Of a stretch of 64,000 nucleotides of DNA, positions 10,187 through 19,876 are shown piece by piece. A model generated the notes under the pieces. It had not been told where the DNA came from, ran no database searches, and worked only from the letters and a program-made list of their open reading frames with translations. Positions within the stretch are counted from its first letter, which is position 1, and every line of letters begins with the position of its first letter. This DNA comes from Chryseobacterium sp. MYb264 (lineage in GTDB: Bacteria > Bacteroidota > Bacteroidia > Flavobacteriales > Weeksellaceae), in NCBI RefSeq assembly GCF_035974275.1, contig NZ_CP142422.1, forward strand, positions 1,116,001 to 1,180,000, read 5' to 3'. The position numbers were made by a program, and so were the translations under genes.

Positions 10187-10301
10187 TTTTATTCTTTTAG
10201 AACCAAATATTTTTCATCATAATTAAATTTGTGGTATCTGTTTTAGGATCGATTTTATAAGAAAGGCATAGTATGTGTATACATTTAATCAAATCACTTA
10301 A

Positions 10302-10484
<183 letters not shown>

Positions 10485-10537
10485 TAGATTTTTACAAATT
10501 TGAACTATTCTATTAATTTACTAAACTTTAAAAATAT

Positions 10538-10566
10538 AAATCCTTGACAGAAACTGTCAAGGATTT
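10538..10566. terminator. bidirectional terminator
   Basis: A perfect 13-bp stem (AAATCCTTGACAG and its complement) with an AAA loop lies between the small membrane-protein gene and the convergent ompH-like gene. The stem ends in A/T tracts on both sides. Confidence 0.88.
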
Positions 10567-10592
10567 TTCATCTACAAATAGTTGATAATCAA

Positions 10593-11165
10593 TTATTTTT
10601 TTCCTTTTGCAGGAGCTGCTGCCGTAGCACCCAACTTAGATTTTACATCTGGAGTAATATCTTCACCACCGTCTAAATAAGCAATCTGACTGTTTCCCTG
10701 TGAAGTTGCCACATCAAAAACATATGCCAATCCTTTTTCTTTAGCTACCGTTGAAATCATACCTGCCACTTTTTTCTGAATCGGAGCAAATAATTCGTTT
10801 TGCTTTTGAGAAATATCCTGAGCCGCTTTTGTACGAGTACTTTCAATGGATTTCCCTAATTCCTGAAGTTCTGTCTGTGCCGCTGTAAGTTCTTTAATTA
10901 CCGCTTCTTTATTAGCCTCGCTGATTGTTTTTTCTTTATCCTGAGCCGCTTTCAATTTAGTCTGATAGCTCGTGATCAGCTTTTCGATCTCCGATTGTTT
11001 TGTTTTAGTATACGTATCAAGGCTCGCTTCAGCAGTTTTTGCCTCAGGAAGATTATTGAATACATCATCAGAATTTACATGACCGATTTTTTGTTGCGCA
11101 TTCGCAAGGTTTGATGTAAGAAATAATCCCGCTGCTACAGAAAATACCGTGATTAACTTTTTCAT
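10593..11165 (-). CDS. OmpH/Skp-family periplasmic chaperone
   Basis: 190 residues with signal peptide (MKKLITVFSVAAGLFLTSNLANAQ), then KIGHVNSDDVFNNLPEAK at the typical start of the mature OmpH domain. A long charged coiled coil (about 45-130), the Skp tentacles, comes next, and then KGLAYVFDVATSQGNSQIAYLDGGEDITPDV at the C-terminus. Skp/OmpH holds unfolded outer-membrane proteins in the periplasm. The Ala/Lys-rich tail is usual in Flavobacteria. A TATATTTG box and a 12-bp palindrome lie upstream. Confidence 0.94.
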   Translation of the reverse strand: MKKLITVFSVAAGLFLTSNLANAQQKIGHVNSDDVFNNLPEAKTAEASLDTYTKTKQSEIEKLITSYQTKLKAAQDKEKTISEANKEAVIKELTAAQTELQELGKSIESTRTKAAQDISQKQNELFAPIQKKVAGMISTVAKEKGLAYVFDVATSQGNSQIAYLDGGEDITPDVKSKLGATAAAPAKGKK

Positions 11166-11212
11166 TGTATGGTTGATTTTTAAAATTATTTAATGTTTGT
11201 TTTTTAAGTGGA

Positions 11213-11242
11213 CAAATATAATAAATATACCTAGATATCTAG
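11213..11242 (-). promoter_or_regulatory. candidate promoter of the ompH-like gene
   Basis: On the minus strand TATATTTG (complement of 11213-11220) matches the Bacteroidetes -7 box TAnnTTTG. Just upstream lies the perfect palindrome CTAGATATCTAG at 11231-11242. No clear TTG -33 box is seen. Confidence 0.4.
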
Positions 11243-11325
11243 TGATAATATACAGAAAAGAAGCCCGAAATAAATCCGGACTTCACGTCTTGAAAGAATA
11301 TATTAAGTAAAAAATAAAAGTCTGT

Positions 11326-14300
11326 TTAAAAATTATATCGAACTCCCAACTGCGCCTGGAATCTTGAGGCAAACTGATCGATCGTATAAGGCGAACCCGG
11401 AGTGGTAAAATTGTAGGTTGGATCTCCCGCTGAAGGCTGTCCCGCCGCAACATTTCCAACTTTCGTTAATCCCACACTCGCCGTAGAATTGAAAGTATTA
11501 GGTACAAAATATACTTTCCCCCAGTTCTTGTTTAGTAAATTGGTCACATTAATGATGCTTAAAGAGATCTGAAGCGTATTTTTAGATTTCTCACTTAATC
11601 TGATCTCATCCATGATTCTGAAATCTGCCTGAATATTCCAAGGCGTTGTATCACCGTTTCTCTCAGTGAATTTCCCTCTTCTGCTGCTCAGATATTCATT
11701 ATTATTCACGAATTTTTCATATTCCGCAACCTGTTGAGCAGTCGTAACCGTAATATTTCCTGAAGCATCTTTTATCGGTGCCAGATATTTTGTGGCTTCA
11801 GCAGCATCTTTAAAGACATACGCTAAACCAGCAGCCTGTCCCGTATTAGCAATGGTGCTGTTGATGAATCCCCATGAAAATGGATTTCCGGACTGGGCAT
11901 TAAAATAGACATTAGCGGATAATCTGTTTGACTGAGAAAGCGGCAGCGAGTAGCCCAAATTGGCAACTACTCTGTTTTTAATAGCAAAGTTGGAAGTTGA
12001 TAATTTAGGATCATTCGGTGTTAAAGATTGGTTCATCTGCCAGTTACTTTCCATGGAATTTCTGATTCCATTAGTGATATCTTTGGCATCACCATAGGTA
12101 TAGGCCACGAAGAAATTTAACCCAAAATTATACGCCTTAGAAAGTTGTGCTGTTACATTGTATCTGTACCCTTCTTTCGTGTTGGAAAGCATATAGGCAT
12201 TCGAAAAATTACTGTTGATATTGGTCGTGTAGATCGGCATTTCATGGTTGGTATCATAGCTGAAATACGTTACATTATCTGTTTTATTCACCTGCTGGAA
12301 TTTCAGATCATACAAAACTTTTGTATAAATTCCTTCTAAGGTCAACTTGTATCCTGAAACGGTGTAATCCACTGCTAATGAACTTCTCCAGACTTTAGGC
12401 ATTTTAAAATTATTATCCACCAAATCTACCTGAACTTTTGATGAATTTTGCCATTTCGGGAAATTTCCACTTACCAGAGGATCTCCGTTTGCGGCCAATT
12501 GTGCAGCCGTCGGAGCGTTATAATCATAACTTCCGAAACCAACCCCGTCATTATAATACGCATAACCCAGCCATGCAAAAGGTATTCTTCCGACAAAAAT
12601 TCCTGACCCTCCTCTTAGAACTACCGATCTGTCTTCTGTTACATCATAGGTAAACCCTAATCTCGGAGATATGGTAGGTTTGTTGAGGTATTTATTCGTT
12701 AACTGATTTAATGGTGTATAGCTATACGTATTTCCTAAATTTGGATCTGTCGGCGACCCTGTAACCTGTTGACTTAAAAGCGGTTTGTTTGGTAAATCGG
12801 TATAATCTACCCTCACACCGGGTGTTACCCTTAATCTTCCCCAATTGATCTCATCCTGAAGATAAGCCGAAAGCAAATTCACTTTATAATGAGCATAAGG
12901 ATTATCGAATAAGCTTTGTCTGTCGGCTCCGTCAAAGGGATACGTTCCTCTTATTCTTGCCGGATTTGAATTATAAAAATCGTTTAAACTTTTATAGGAA
13001 ATCCTTCCGTTAAGTGCATTGACAAAGCCATAATCAATATTGTAGAGTTCGTTGTGGGTTCCTAACAAAAAGGTATGATGCCCTGTTTTATAAGTTAAAT
13101 TATCAGTAATTTCAAAAGTTTTCTGTCTCATATTGAAAACGGTTGCCTCACGGTCGTTTCCAAGCAAAATAGTACCTCCGTTATACGCAATTTCAACCTG
13201 TGGGAACATTGCATTTTCCGAAGTCGGATCTCTGTAATCATGAATCGATGAATAACCAACGATCAAATTATTATTCCATTGAGAATTGAATCGGCTTTTC
13301 AACTCTAAAGTTGTTGTGGAAGCATTGTTTTTTTGAACAAAATCCATGCTTGAGAAGCGGAAGTTAGCGCCGTCTCTTTCAAGATTGGAAGCCTGAGAAA
13401 ATACCGTATTATTTTTGATTGATAAGGTATGTTTATCATTAATTTTCCAGTCTAATTTATTAAAAAGTTTAGCACTTTCGGAAAAATTGCTATACTGGTT
13501 GAAGCTTCCCACATTAAATCCATATTTATTTCTCACAAAATCTGAGATTTGCTGCGCCGTATTTTCATTAAGCAAAGCATTCGGATCATTGGCATTATAA
13601 AAAACAGGATCTGTTCGTTTGGTGTATTCAAGATTGGTAAATAGGAATAATTTATCTTTTATCACCGGCAATCCTACCCTTCCACCATAAATGAAATCTT
13701 CAAAAGAGTTCGGCATTTTAGAGTTATCGCCAATTCGGTTTCTTCCGGTAATCGAGGCATTTCTTCCATAAACATACATTGATCCTTCCACATTATTGCT
13801 TCCGCTTCTGGTTACCGCGTTAATGCTTCCTCCTAAAAAGTTCCCCAATTTTACATCATAAGGCGCAATATACACCTGCACGTCCTGAATAGCATCTAAA
13901 CTGATTGAATTTGAACGCGTACTGCTTCCCGGCATTCCCGAAGTTCCTGTCTGGCCGCCTAAAGAAGGGCTAAAACCAATGGCATCGTTGTTAATAGAAC
14001 CGTCAATGGTTACGTTATTATATCTGAAATTGGTTCCGTTGAAAGAGTTATTCGCACTTTGCGGAACCAGCTTGGTCACATCCTGGATTCCTCTGTTGAT
14101 ATTCGGAAGTCCTGAAATCTGTGCCTGACTGATTCCCACCCCAAATTTTGCAGGAGTAGATCTTTTTGAAGTCAGTTTTACTTCATCAATTACCTTTTCT
14201 TTGCTGCCTCCGATTTCTACGACAGGAAGATCATTATTTCCCAGTGAAAGCTGAACATTCGGATTAGCGTATACCACCTTAGAACCATCTATAACTTCAA

Positions 14301-14514
14301 TAGAATAAGGACCTCCGGGTTGTAGATTGTCTAAACTGAACTGTCCGTTTTTGCTGCTTTTGGTTTCAAAAACACTGTTTGTCGGTACGTGAACCACCTT
14401 AATGGTCATTTCAGAAGACGTTCCCCTTAGTCTTCCGAAAATTTTAGAACTTGTTTCCTGAGCGAAAGCAAGGCTGAAAGATAATAATGCAATAGCACAG
14501 ATTATTTTTTTCAT
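11326..14514 (-). CDS. TonB-dependent outer-membrane receptor, Oar-like
   Basis: About 1062 residues from the preferred start MKKIICAIALLSFSLAFAQ, a signal peptide; an in-frame Met five codons upstream is also possible. A carboxypeptidase-regulatory-like domain (about 25-105) comes first. A plug domain follows (RSTPAKFGVGISQAQI, NGTNFRYNNVTIDGSIND), with QDVQVYIAPYDVKLGNFLGGSINAVTRSGSNN typical of Oar/OmpA-like TonB receptors. The remainder is a 22-strand barrel ending in LGVRYNF, with a terminal Phe as required for BAM insertion. The substrate is unknown; Oar homologues act in adhesion or protein export. It is probably monocistronic. Confidence 0.92.
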   Translation of the reverse strand: MKKIICAIALLSFSLAFAQETSSKIFGRLRGTSSEMTIKVVHVPTNSVFETKSSKNGQFSLDNLQPGGPYSIEVIDGSKVVYANPNVQLSLGNNDLPVVEIGGSKEKVIDEVKLTSKRSTPAKFGVGISQAQISGLPNINRGIQDVTKLVPQSANNSFNGTNFRYNNVTIDGSINNDAIGFSPSLGGQTGTSGMPGSSTRSNSISLDAIQDVQVYIAPYDVKLGNFLGGSINAVTRSGSNNVEGSMYVYGRNASITGRNRIGDNSKMPNSFEDFIYGGRVGLPVIKDKLFLFTNLEYTKRTDPVFYNANDPNALLNENTAQQISDFVRNKYGFNVGSFNQYSNFSESAKLFNKLDWKINDKHTLSIKNNTVFSQASNLERDGANFRFSSMDFVQKNNASTTTLELKSRFNSQWNNNLIVGYSSIHDYRDPTSENAMFPQVEIAYNGGTILLGNDREATVFNMRQKTFEITDNLTYKTGHHTFLLGTHNELYNIDYGFVNALNGRISYKSLNDFYNSNPARIRGTYPFDGADRQSLFDNPYAHYKVNLLSAYLQDEINWGRLRVTPGVRVDYTDLPNKPLLSQQVTGSPTDPNLGNTYSYTPLNQLTNKYLNKPTISPRLGFTYDVTEDRSVVLRGGSGIFVGRIPFAWLGYAYYNDGVGFGSYDYNAPTAAQLAANGDPLVSGNFPKWQNSSKVQVDLVDNNFKMPKVWRSSLAVDYTVSGYKLTLEGIYTKVLYDLKFQQVNKTDNVTYFSYDTNHEMPIYTTNINSNFSNAYMLSNTKEGYRYNVTAQLSKAYNFGLNFFVAYTYGDAKDITNGIRNSMESNWQMNQSLTPNDPKLSTSNFAIKNRVVANLGYSLPLSQSNRLSANVYFNAQSGNPFSWGFINSTIANTGQAAGLAYVFKDAAEATKYLAPIKDASGNITVTTAQQVAEYEKFVNNNEYLSSRRGKFTERNGDTTPWNIQADFRIMDEIRLSEKSKNTLQISLSIINVTNLLNKNWGKVYFVPNTFNSTASVGLTKVGNVAAGQPSAGDPTYNFTTPGSPYTIDQFASRFQAQLGVRYNF

Positions 14515-14529
14515 TTTTTTATACTTCAA

Positions 14530-15165
14530 ATTTGTATGGCAAAATTATTCCCGTAAAATTTGATCTGCGTTAACGTACAGATAACATTATATCACATAAA
14601 GCTTAACATTTCCTTAAAAAAAAATTAAAGAATTTTATTTGTAGCGAATTAATTTTTCAATTTAAAATTTTCAGAATAACCCCAGAGACGTTCAATTTAG
14701 CTGGATTAACTCACCTTAAAACTTTTTTTAATTGAAGCTCCTGATATGATCGTCTGGTGATGAAGAAAGTAGGCGTAAAATCGATGAGTGCCCTAAAAAG
14801 CTTATGGTACTTCCTCTTCCTACGATGATAAAAAAATCAACACAGGTAAAAAATATTGACTTTTCTAACGAGGGTAATTTAATTTTTCAGAACCAAGCTC
14901 CAGTCAGAAAAATACATATCCAGAATGTAAGAGCCTGTTTAAAATTTTACCGTTTTATTTATTATTCTTATTGAAGTTGATCTTTGCTCCATTTTGATGC
15001 TCTTTTGAGCGTATTTCTCACTTCTTATTTTTGATTTAGCCCGCTAAATCTGCAAACACGAAGCAAAAAATCCATCTCAAAATACCTATAAAAATTTTTG
15101 GCAATAAAATTTAAACAGCCTCTAAGTTCAATAATCTTTCTTACCTTTAATTTAAATTATTCATC
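14530..15165. other. intergenic stretch holding a MITE-like element
   Basis: No protein gene. It contains the promoter side of the TonB receptor gene (TAATTTTG box on the minus strand near 14540) and the 192-bp element at 14931-15122. The stretch 14600-14930 shows nothing recognisable. Confidence 0.55.
14931..15122. mobile_element. MITE-like element, 192 bp, TAA target duplication
   Basis: The ends are GAGCCTGTTTAAAATTTTA and, inverted, GAGGCTGTTTAAATTTTA. Each end is flanked by TAA (14928-14930 and 15123-15125), which looks like a 3-bp target duplication. Ends beginning GAG with TNA duplications are usual for IS1031/IS5-type transposases (from family knowledge). There is no ORF inside, so it must be mobilised in trans. 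No second copy was noticed in the window. Confidence 0.65.
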
Positions 15166-15552
15166 ATGAAATTAACTATAGCGAAAACTGCCCTTTTCTG
15201 CTTTTCTCTATTTATGACCCGTACTATTTCGGCTCAGGAAAAGAAATCCGACTCCCTTATGATCACTGTTTTTCTGAAACATCAGCAGGATAAAAATTTA
15301 GCTGAAAATCAGGAAATTTTAAAGGCTAATAAATTTTATGAAACATTTCCTCCCGCATCGGCAAAAGTAGTATCATGGTATGTGATGATGGGAATCGGGC
15401 AGGTTGTAACTGTAAAAATTCCGGCTTCGGAATTAAGAACTTTTAATCTGTCTATAGAAAAATCTGCGTGGAAAGCTTTTAATACGGAATTTTATCCTAC
15501 CTATGATTATAAACCAATTTGGGAGGATTTAAAAAAGAAAAATGTAAAATAA
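15166..15552 (+). CDS. exported hypothetical protein
   Basis: 128 residues with a signal peptide (MKLTIAKTALFCFSLFMTRTISAQ). The mature part (SLMITVFLKHQQDKNLAENQ; WYVMMGIGQVVTVKIPASEL; SAWKAFNTEFYPTYDY) has the alternating strand-helix rhythm of a ferredoxin-like dimeric alpha/beta-barrel, but no family is recognised with confidence. It lies just right of the MITE and ends convergently with the anti-sigma gene, 16 bp apart. The function is unknown. Confidence 0.75.
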   Translation: MKLTIAKTALFCFSLFMTRTISAQEKKSDSLMITVFLKHQQDKNLAENQEILKANKFYETFPPASAKVVSWYVMMGIGQVVTVKIPASELRTFNLSIEKSAWKAFNTEFYPTYDYKPIWEDLKKKNVK

Positions 15553-15568
15553 GATCTTTAACTTAAAA

Positions 15569-16378
15569 CTAAATCTCTCCCATCACGTACATATTTTCCA
15601 TGGTTGGGATCGTACTTCCGCCTTGTTTTTCTAAAGTAATTGCAAAGGCCTGAGCATTAGAAATATTCGCTAAAGCAATTTCGCTGTCTTTTTCAAGCGT
15701 GTACATTCCTGCATTTACAGGTTTGCCGTCTTCAATGGCCCAAAGCTGATATTGCATACCATCAGGTGCTTTTGGAAGACTTTCGGCGGTAAGATAAACA
15801 TCTTTCGTCTTTCTATTCCAGAAAACCATGGCTTTGGAATCGGTATGCTTTTCAACACCGTTCAACATCACCATTTCCATATTCGGATCGGTTGCCATAT
15901 CCATCTTACGGTTCATTTTCTGCATCGCAAGATCCTGAGATTTTTTATGATTGTTCATATCCGCAATCTCGGTCTTCATTTTAGACTGATTGCTCATCCA
16001 AAACATATTCCCTCCCACGCTTACTAAAAATAGTACAGAAGCAGCAATAGCAAAGGCTTTCCAATTATTATTGCTTTGTATTCTAATCTCTTCTTGTGGT
16101 TTTGCAGCCGGAATATCTACCGAAACTGCAGGTTTAACTTCTTCAACAATCTGTTCCTGCTGAATTTTATTCCAAATCTTTGATTTTAAATCGTCCGGAG
16201 GCGTTACGCTCTGTGCTGTAGCCAAATTTTCCAATGTCTGCTGCGCTTCTTCTACCGCAGCTTTTACTTCAGCATTGTTTTTCATCACACACTCCAAAAT
16301 CCCCGCCTCTTCAATTGAAGCGTGACCTAGAACATAAGATTCTATAATTCCGGATGATATGTATTCTTTAGTGTTCAA
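15569..16378 (-). CDS. RskA-type anti-sigma factor
   Basis: 269 residues. The N-terminal cytosolic part (ISSGIIESYVLGHASIEEAGILE) is the anti-sigma segment, typical of RskA proteins that lack an obvious Zn-binding HxxxCxxC. One transmembrane segment (about 106-128) follows, then a short coiled stretch, then the RskA C-terminal extracytoplasmic domain (MVFWNRKTKDVYLTAESLPKAPDGMQYQLWAIEDGKPVNAGM). It should hold the neighbouring ECF sigma factor at the membrane until a signal triggers release. It starts 1 bp after the sigma gene ends, so they form a coupled operon. Confidence 0.9.
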   Translation of the reverse strand: MNTKEYISSGIIESYVLGHASIEEAGILECVMKNNAEVKAAVEEAQQTLENLATAQSVTPPDDLKSKIWNKIQQEQIVEEVKPAVSVDIPAAKPQEEIRIQSNNNWKAFAIAASVLFLVSVGGNMFWMSNQSKMKTEIADMNNHKKSQDLAMQKMNRKMDMATDPNMEMVMLNGVEKHTDSKAMVFWNRKTKDVYLTAESLPKAPDGMQYQLWAIEDGKPVNAGMYTLEKDSEIALANISNAQAFAITLEKQGGSTIPTMENMYVMGEI

Positions 16379-16379
16379 T

Positions 16380-16991
16380 TTATTGATAGTCTTTTAACAA
16401 ATCCTTTAATTTCATCAGTGCGTTTCTCATTTTGGTTTTCACTGTTCCCAGCGGTATCTTCAGTTTTTCGGATATCTCGTGTTGGGTATATCCCTGATAA
16501 TAAGCCAAATCAATCAACTCCTGTTTATCGACTTCCAGCCCTTCAATTACTTTATTAAATCCAATAAAATCGGATGAATTATTTGTCGTTGAAAGTTCTG
16601 CAGAGTTATATACGAAATCCGGAAGCGATTGGTTTTTAAGTTCATTCTGAAAACCTTTAGATTTTAAATAATCAATCGCAGTGTTTCTTGCAATATTGAT
16701 CATCCAGGTGTAAAATCTTCCCTTGGAAGAGTCGTATTGATGAATAGAATTCCAGATTTTAACGAAAACATCCTGAATAATTTCTTCCGTATATTCTTTA
16801 GACTGAACAATTCGGAGAATTACGCCATACAGCGCACCAGAATAATGGTCATACAAATAATGAAAACCAGATTCGTTTTTTTCTTTCAGTAAAACGATGA
16901 GCTCTTCTTCCGAATAGTTTGTTTTAATAGTGAATGTTTTTCGTCTCAAATGTAATGAAATAAAACAAATAACAAACAATACTTCAATCAA
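16380..16991 (-). CDS. ECF sigma factor (SigK/RskA-paired type)
   Basis: Up to 203 residues. Region 2 covers about 35-100 (FHYLYDHYSGALYGVILRIV; EIIQDVFVKIWNSIHQYD; GRFYTWMINIARNTAIDYLKSK). Region 4 covers about 145-200 (LAYYQGYTQHEISEKLKIPLGTVKTKMRNALMKLK). The first about 25 residues look unlike a sigma factor, so the real start may be nearer NYSEEELIVLL using a non-ATG codon. It pairs with the RskA anti-sigma gene, which begins 1 bp downstream. The divergent fasciclin/ferritin-like genes are the obvious candidate regulon. Confidence 0.92.
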   Translation of the reverse strand: MIEVLFVICFISLHLRRKTFTIKTNYSEEELIVLLKEKNESGFHYLYDHYSGALYGVILRIVQSKEYTEEIIQDVFVKIWNSIHQYDSSKGRFYTWMINIARNTAIDYLKSKGFQNELKNQSLPDFVYNSAELSTTNNSSDFIGFNKVIEGLEVDKQELIDLAYYQGYTQHEISEKLKIPLGTVKTKMRNALMKLKDLLKDYQ

Positions 16992-17226
16992 TTTTGAATT
17001 TTTTAATAAAATTAAACAAGCGTTTGTAATTTCTCTGATTTAGGATTTATTTTTTAACAATTCATTAATATTTAAATAAAATTTCATCGAAAAATAAAAT
17101 TTATTTATCTGATTATTAATTAGTTGAAAAATAATTCAATCTTTTTTAAATCTGAATTAAAACCAGCCTCGTAAATGAATTTAACAAGGAAAAATTTAAA
17201 CAATACAACACTTAAAATTTAATACA

Positions 17227-17796
17227 ATGAACACAAGAACAAAAATCGCAGTTGCAGGAATGGTTGTTTTATCATTCGCTTTCAGTGGAAATTTAACTGC
17301 ACAGATGACGAAAGAGAAAACAGTAATGGTTGGCGGAGCAGCGATGTATCCTTCAAAAAATATTATCGAAAATGCTGTTAATTCAAAAGACCACAAAACA
17401 TTGGTTACAGCGGTAAAAGCAGCCGGTTTGGTTGAAACTTTACAGGGAAAAGGTCCTTTTACGGTATTGGCTCCTACAGATGCGGCTTTTGCTAAATTAC
17501 CAAAAGGGACTGTGGAAAGTCTGGTAAAACCTGAAAATAAAGCTACGCTTACAAAAATCCTTACTTATCATGTGCTTCCGGGAAAATTCAATGCTAAAGA
17601 AATTTGGGCGGCAGTGAAAGCCGGGAATGGAAAAAGTATGATGAAAACAGCAGAAGGCGAAGAATTAACATTCTGGACCAAAGGCAAAGATCTTTATGTG
17701 AGAGACGCAAAAGGAAATGATGCTAAAGTTACTATTGCGGACGTCAATCAATCAAACGGTGTTATTCACGTGATCGACACTGTTTTAATGCCTTAG
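17227..17796 (+). CDS. secreted fasciclin (FAS1) domain protein
   Basis: 189 residues. A signal peptide (about 1-25, ending NLTAQ) precedes one complete FAS1 domain (about 50-188), with the H1 motif [19 protein letters not shown], the YHVLPGKF core and the H2-like ending [16 protein letters not shown]1 proteins act in adhesion or matrix binding at the cell surface. It is divergent from the ECF sigma/anti-sigma operon and about 80 bp upstream of the first ferritin-like gene on the same strand, so all three surface genes may be read together. Confidence 0.93.
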   Translation: MNTRTKIAVAGMVVLSFAFSGNLTAQMTKEKTVMVGGAAMYPSKNIIENAVNSKDHKTLVTAVKAAGLVETLQGKGPFTVLAPTDAAFAKLPKGTVESLVKPENKATLTKILTYHVLPGKFNAKEIWAAVKAGNGKSMMKTAEGEELTFWTKGKDLYVRDAKGNDAKVTIADVNQSNGVIHVIDTVLMP

Positions 17797-17876
17797 GGCT
17801 TTATTAGTTGTTTGAACAGCATAAAATTATGCTGTTCTTTTTCTCAATTATTAATCAAACACTTAAAAATAATATT

Positions 17877-18590
17877 ATGAAAAGAACAACAATTCATGTT
17901 TCTAATCAGGGGGCAACTCTTGATACAGGCAGAAGAAACTTTCTGAAACTGAGCGGCGTTGGATTAGCCATTGCCGGGCTTACGTTTATCGGTTGTGATG
18001 ATAATGACGATTTTAACTTTATGGACGATAAAGTTTTTGATCTGGGCTCAGGAGATGTAGGCGTATTAAACTATGCTTATGCGTTAGAACAGCTGGAAGC
18101 CGATTTTTACACTAAAGTGGTTAATAATTTTTATGCAGGAATTTCCAGTATTGAAAAAGAATTATTCACAGATTTGTATCATCATGAAGTGATTCACAGA
18201 GATTTTTTCAAGGCAGCTATTAGCGGTGTAACATCTAATGTTTTACCAAAACTTGAATTTCAGTATCCGAATGTAAATTTTAATGATAGAAATTCGGTTT
18301 TAGCCACTGCAAAAGCCCTTGAAGACACAGGTGTTGCAGCGTATAACGGAGCCGGAAAATATATTACAAATGGAGATTATCTGGTGATCGCAGGTAAAAT
18401 AGTTTCTGTAGAAGCAAGACATGCGTCTGCCATCAGAAATTTAATCAATCCCGGAACAGCAGCCTTTTCCGGAGATGATGTGATCGATGGAAACGGATTG
18501 GATCTGGCCAAGGAACCAAAAGATATTGTAGCCGCTGCAGGAGGATTTATCAAAACTTCTTTTACGTGGAAAGAACAGGGAATCGGATAA
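17877..18590 (+). CDS. exported ferritin-like protein with twin-arginine/lipoprotein signal
   Basis: The chosen start MKRTTIHVSNQG (ATG at 17877) gives 237 residues; an in-frame start 69 nt upstream is less likely. GRRNFLKLSGVGLAIAGLTFIGC combines a twin-arginine motif with a lipobox Cys, so it is probably a Tat-exported lipoprotein. The rest is a ferritin-like four-helix domain: ALEQLEADFYTKVV, LFTDLYHHEVIHRDFFKAAI, ALEDTGVAAYNG, IVSVEARHASAIR. Its Glu and His residues are arranged to bind a di-metal centre. The next gene is a paralogue 25 bp downstream. The role is unknown, possibly metal or oxidative-stress related. Confidence 0.88.
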   Translation: MKRTTIHVSNQGATLDTGRRNFLKLSGVGLAIAGLTFIGCDDNDDFNFMDDKVFDLGSGDVGVLNYAYALEQLEADFYTKVVNNFYAGISSIEKELFTDLYHHEVIHRDFFKAAISGVTSNVLPKLEFQYPNVNFNDRNSVLATAKALEDTGVAAYNGAGKYITNGDYLVIAGKIVSVEARHASAIRNLINPGTAAFSGDDVIDGNGLDLAKEPKDIVAAAGGFIKTSFTWKEQGIG

Positions 18591-18615
18591 TTATTTCACC
18601 ATTAAATCTATTATT

Positions 18616-19428
18616 ATGAATATTCTAAAATTACTTGATAAACTTTCGAACGATAAATTCTTTACTAAAGAAACCTCACGTTTAGAAACGATTACAAATA
18701 TGTCAGCCTTTGGAAAACAAGCCGCTGTGGCTGCCGTTCCATTTGGATTAGGAGCATTAATGACCACTTCTGTAAAGGCAGAAACCGTAAGTACAACAAA
18801 TTCAGATACCTTTAAAAATACTTTAACTGATGCTCTTCAGCTCGCTTTGGTTCTGGAATATCTTGAGAATGAATACTATGCTATGGGATTGGCTGCCGGA
18901 ACTTTAATTCCCAATGCAGACCGCGCCGTTTTTATGCAGATTGCTAAGCATGAATCTGCTCACGTTACTTTCCTTAAAAGTACGTTAACCTCTCTAGGAG
19001 TTACTCCCGGTGCAAAACCGACCTTTGATTTTACCGTAAACGGAAGCTTCTCTCCTTTTACAGATTATAGTCAATTTTTAATTCTGGCACAGGCTTTTGA
19101 AGATACCGGCGTAAGAGCGTATAAAGGGCAGGCCGGAAATGTAATGTCTAATAAAGCCATTTTACAGGCTGCGTTGCAAATTCACTCGGTGGAAGCAAGA
19201 CATGCCTCTCAGGTAAGAAGAATGCGCGCTAATAAAGGCTGGATAGAGCTTTCCGACGGAGGAAATATGCCGTCTGCAACCAATGCGGTGTATGCCGGTG
19301 AAAATGTGACCAATCAGGCCGGATTTAATACTGCGACAGCTTTTGGAGCCGCTGCAGGTTCGGCGGCTTATGATGAAATTTTAACAGGAAGTGATGCCCA
19401 GACAATTGCGTCCTTATTTATTGTATGA
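18616..19428 (+). CDS. ferritin-like protein, paralogue of the upstream gene
   Basis: 270 residues. The N-terminus lacks a classic Sec signal but has a hydrophobic stretch at about 35-55 (AAVAAVPFGLGALMTTSVKA) as in Tat-type leaders. The ferritin-like helices match its neighbour: LALVLEYLENEYYAMGLAAG, MQIAKHESAHVTFLKSTL, AQAFEDTGVRAYKGQ, IHSVEARHASQVRRMR. The paired genes probably form a heteromer or act together, which is inference. It is the last gene of the fasciclin/ferritin-like run and is followed by a good terminator. Confidence 0.88.
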   Translation: MNILKLLDKLSNDKFFTKETSRLETITNMSAFGKQAAVAAVPFGLGALMTTSVKAETVSTTNSDTFKNTLTDALQLALVLEYLENEYYAMGLAAGTLIPNADRAVFMQIAKHESAHVTFLKSTLTSLGVTPGAKPTFDFTVNGSFSPFTDYSQFLILAQAFEDTGVRAYKGQAGNVMSNKAILQAALQIHSVEARHASQVRRMRANKGWIELSDGGNMPSATNAVYAGENVTNQAGFNTATAFGAAAGSAAYDEILTGSDAQTIASLFIV

Positions 19429-19455
19429 CATAATTTTTCATATAGTTTGGTGTAG

Positions 19456-19484
19456 ATCCTTTCTCTTTTCGGGAAAGGATTTTT
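19456..19484 (+). terminator. intrinsic terminator after the ferritin-like genes
   Basis: ATCCTTTC pairs with GAAAGGAT around a TCTTTTCGG loop, followed by TTTT. Confidence 0.8.
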
Positions 19485-19494
19485 AGGAATTAAG

Positions 19495-19785
19495 TACAAA
19501 AGTTGGGGACTAGGCAAAAAAGTTTAGATCATATAATATGAAATTTTTTGCTCTCGCAGATTTTGCGAATGATACAGATTCTTTTCCTTACACTTTACAT
19601 CGTGAACACAAAGCCTCACCAATTTTTTGACAACTCCCGTTTTAAGTATCACAAAGCCGTTTTACTTATAAAAGATCACGAAGATTAAGCAAAAATAGAT
19701 CAGCAGCATCATCTGTGAAAATCCGTGTATCTGTGGGAAATAAAAATATTGGTGCATTTGTGGCAAAAAATACATCCAAACAATT
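19495..19785. repeat. interspersed degenerate repeat, copy R2
   Basis: Begins with AAGTACAAAAGTTGGGGACT and runs through TTTTGCTCTCGCAGATTTTG, CACAAAGCCGTTTTACTTAT and ATCTGTGGGAAATAAAAATA. The same opening is found at about 22218 (copy R3). It is non-coding, and it fills most of the 19429-19876 gap. Confidence 0.7.
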
Positions 19786-19876
19786 TCTCCCTAAGTTTTG
19801 AAACTGATCCATTTTTAGTTTAAATAAAAAATGCCGATAAAATTTACCGACACTTTTATGATATTATTTTTAAAAT

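Noticed and set aside
12145..12653. Plus-strand ORFs inside the TonB receptor gene
   Set aside because: They are antisense shadows with no start signals or family resemblance.
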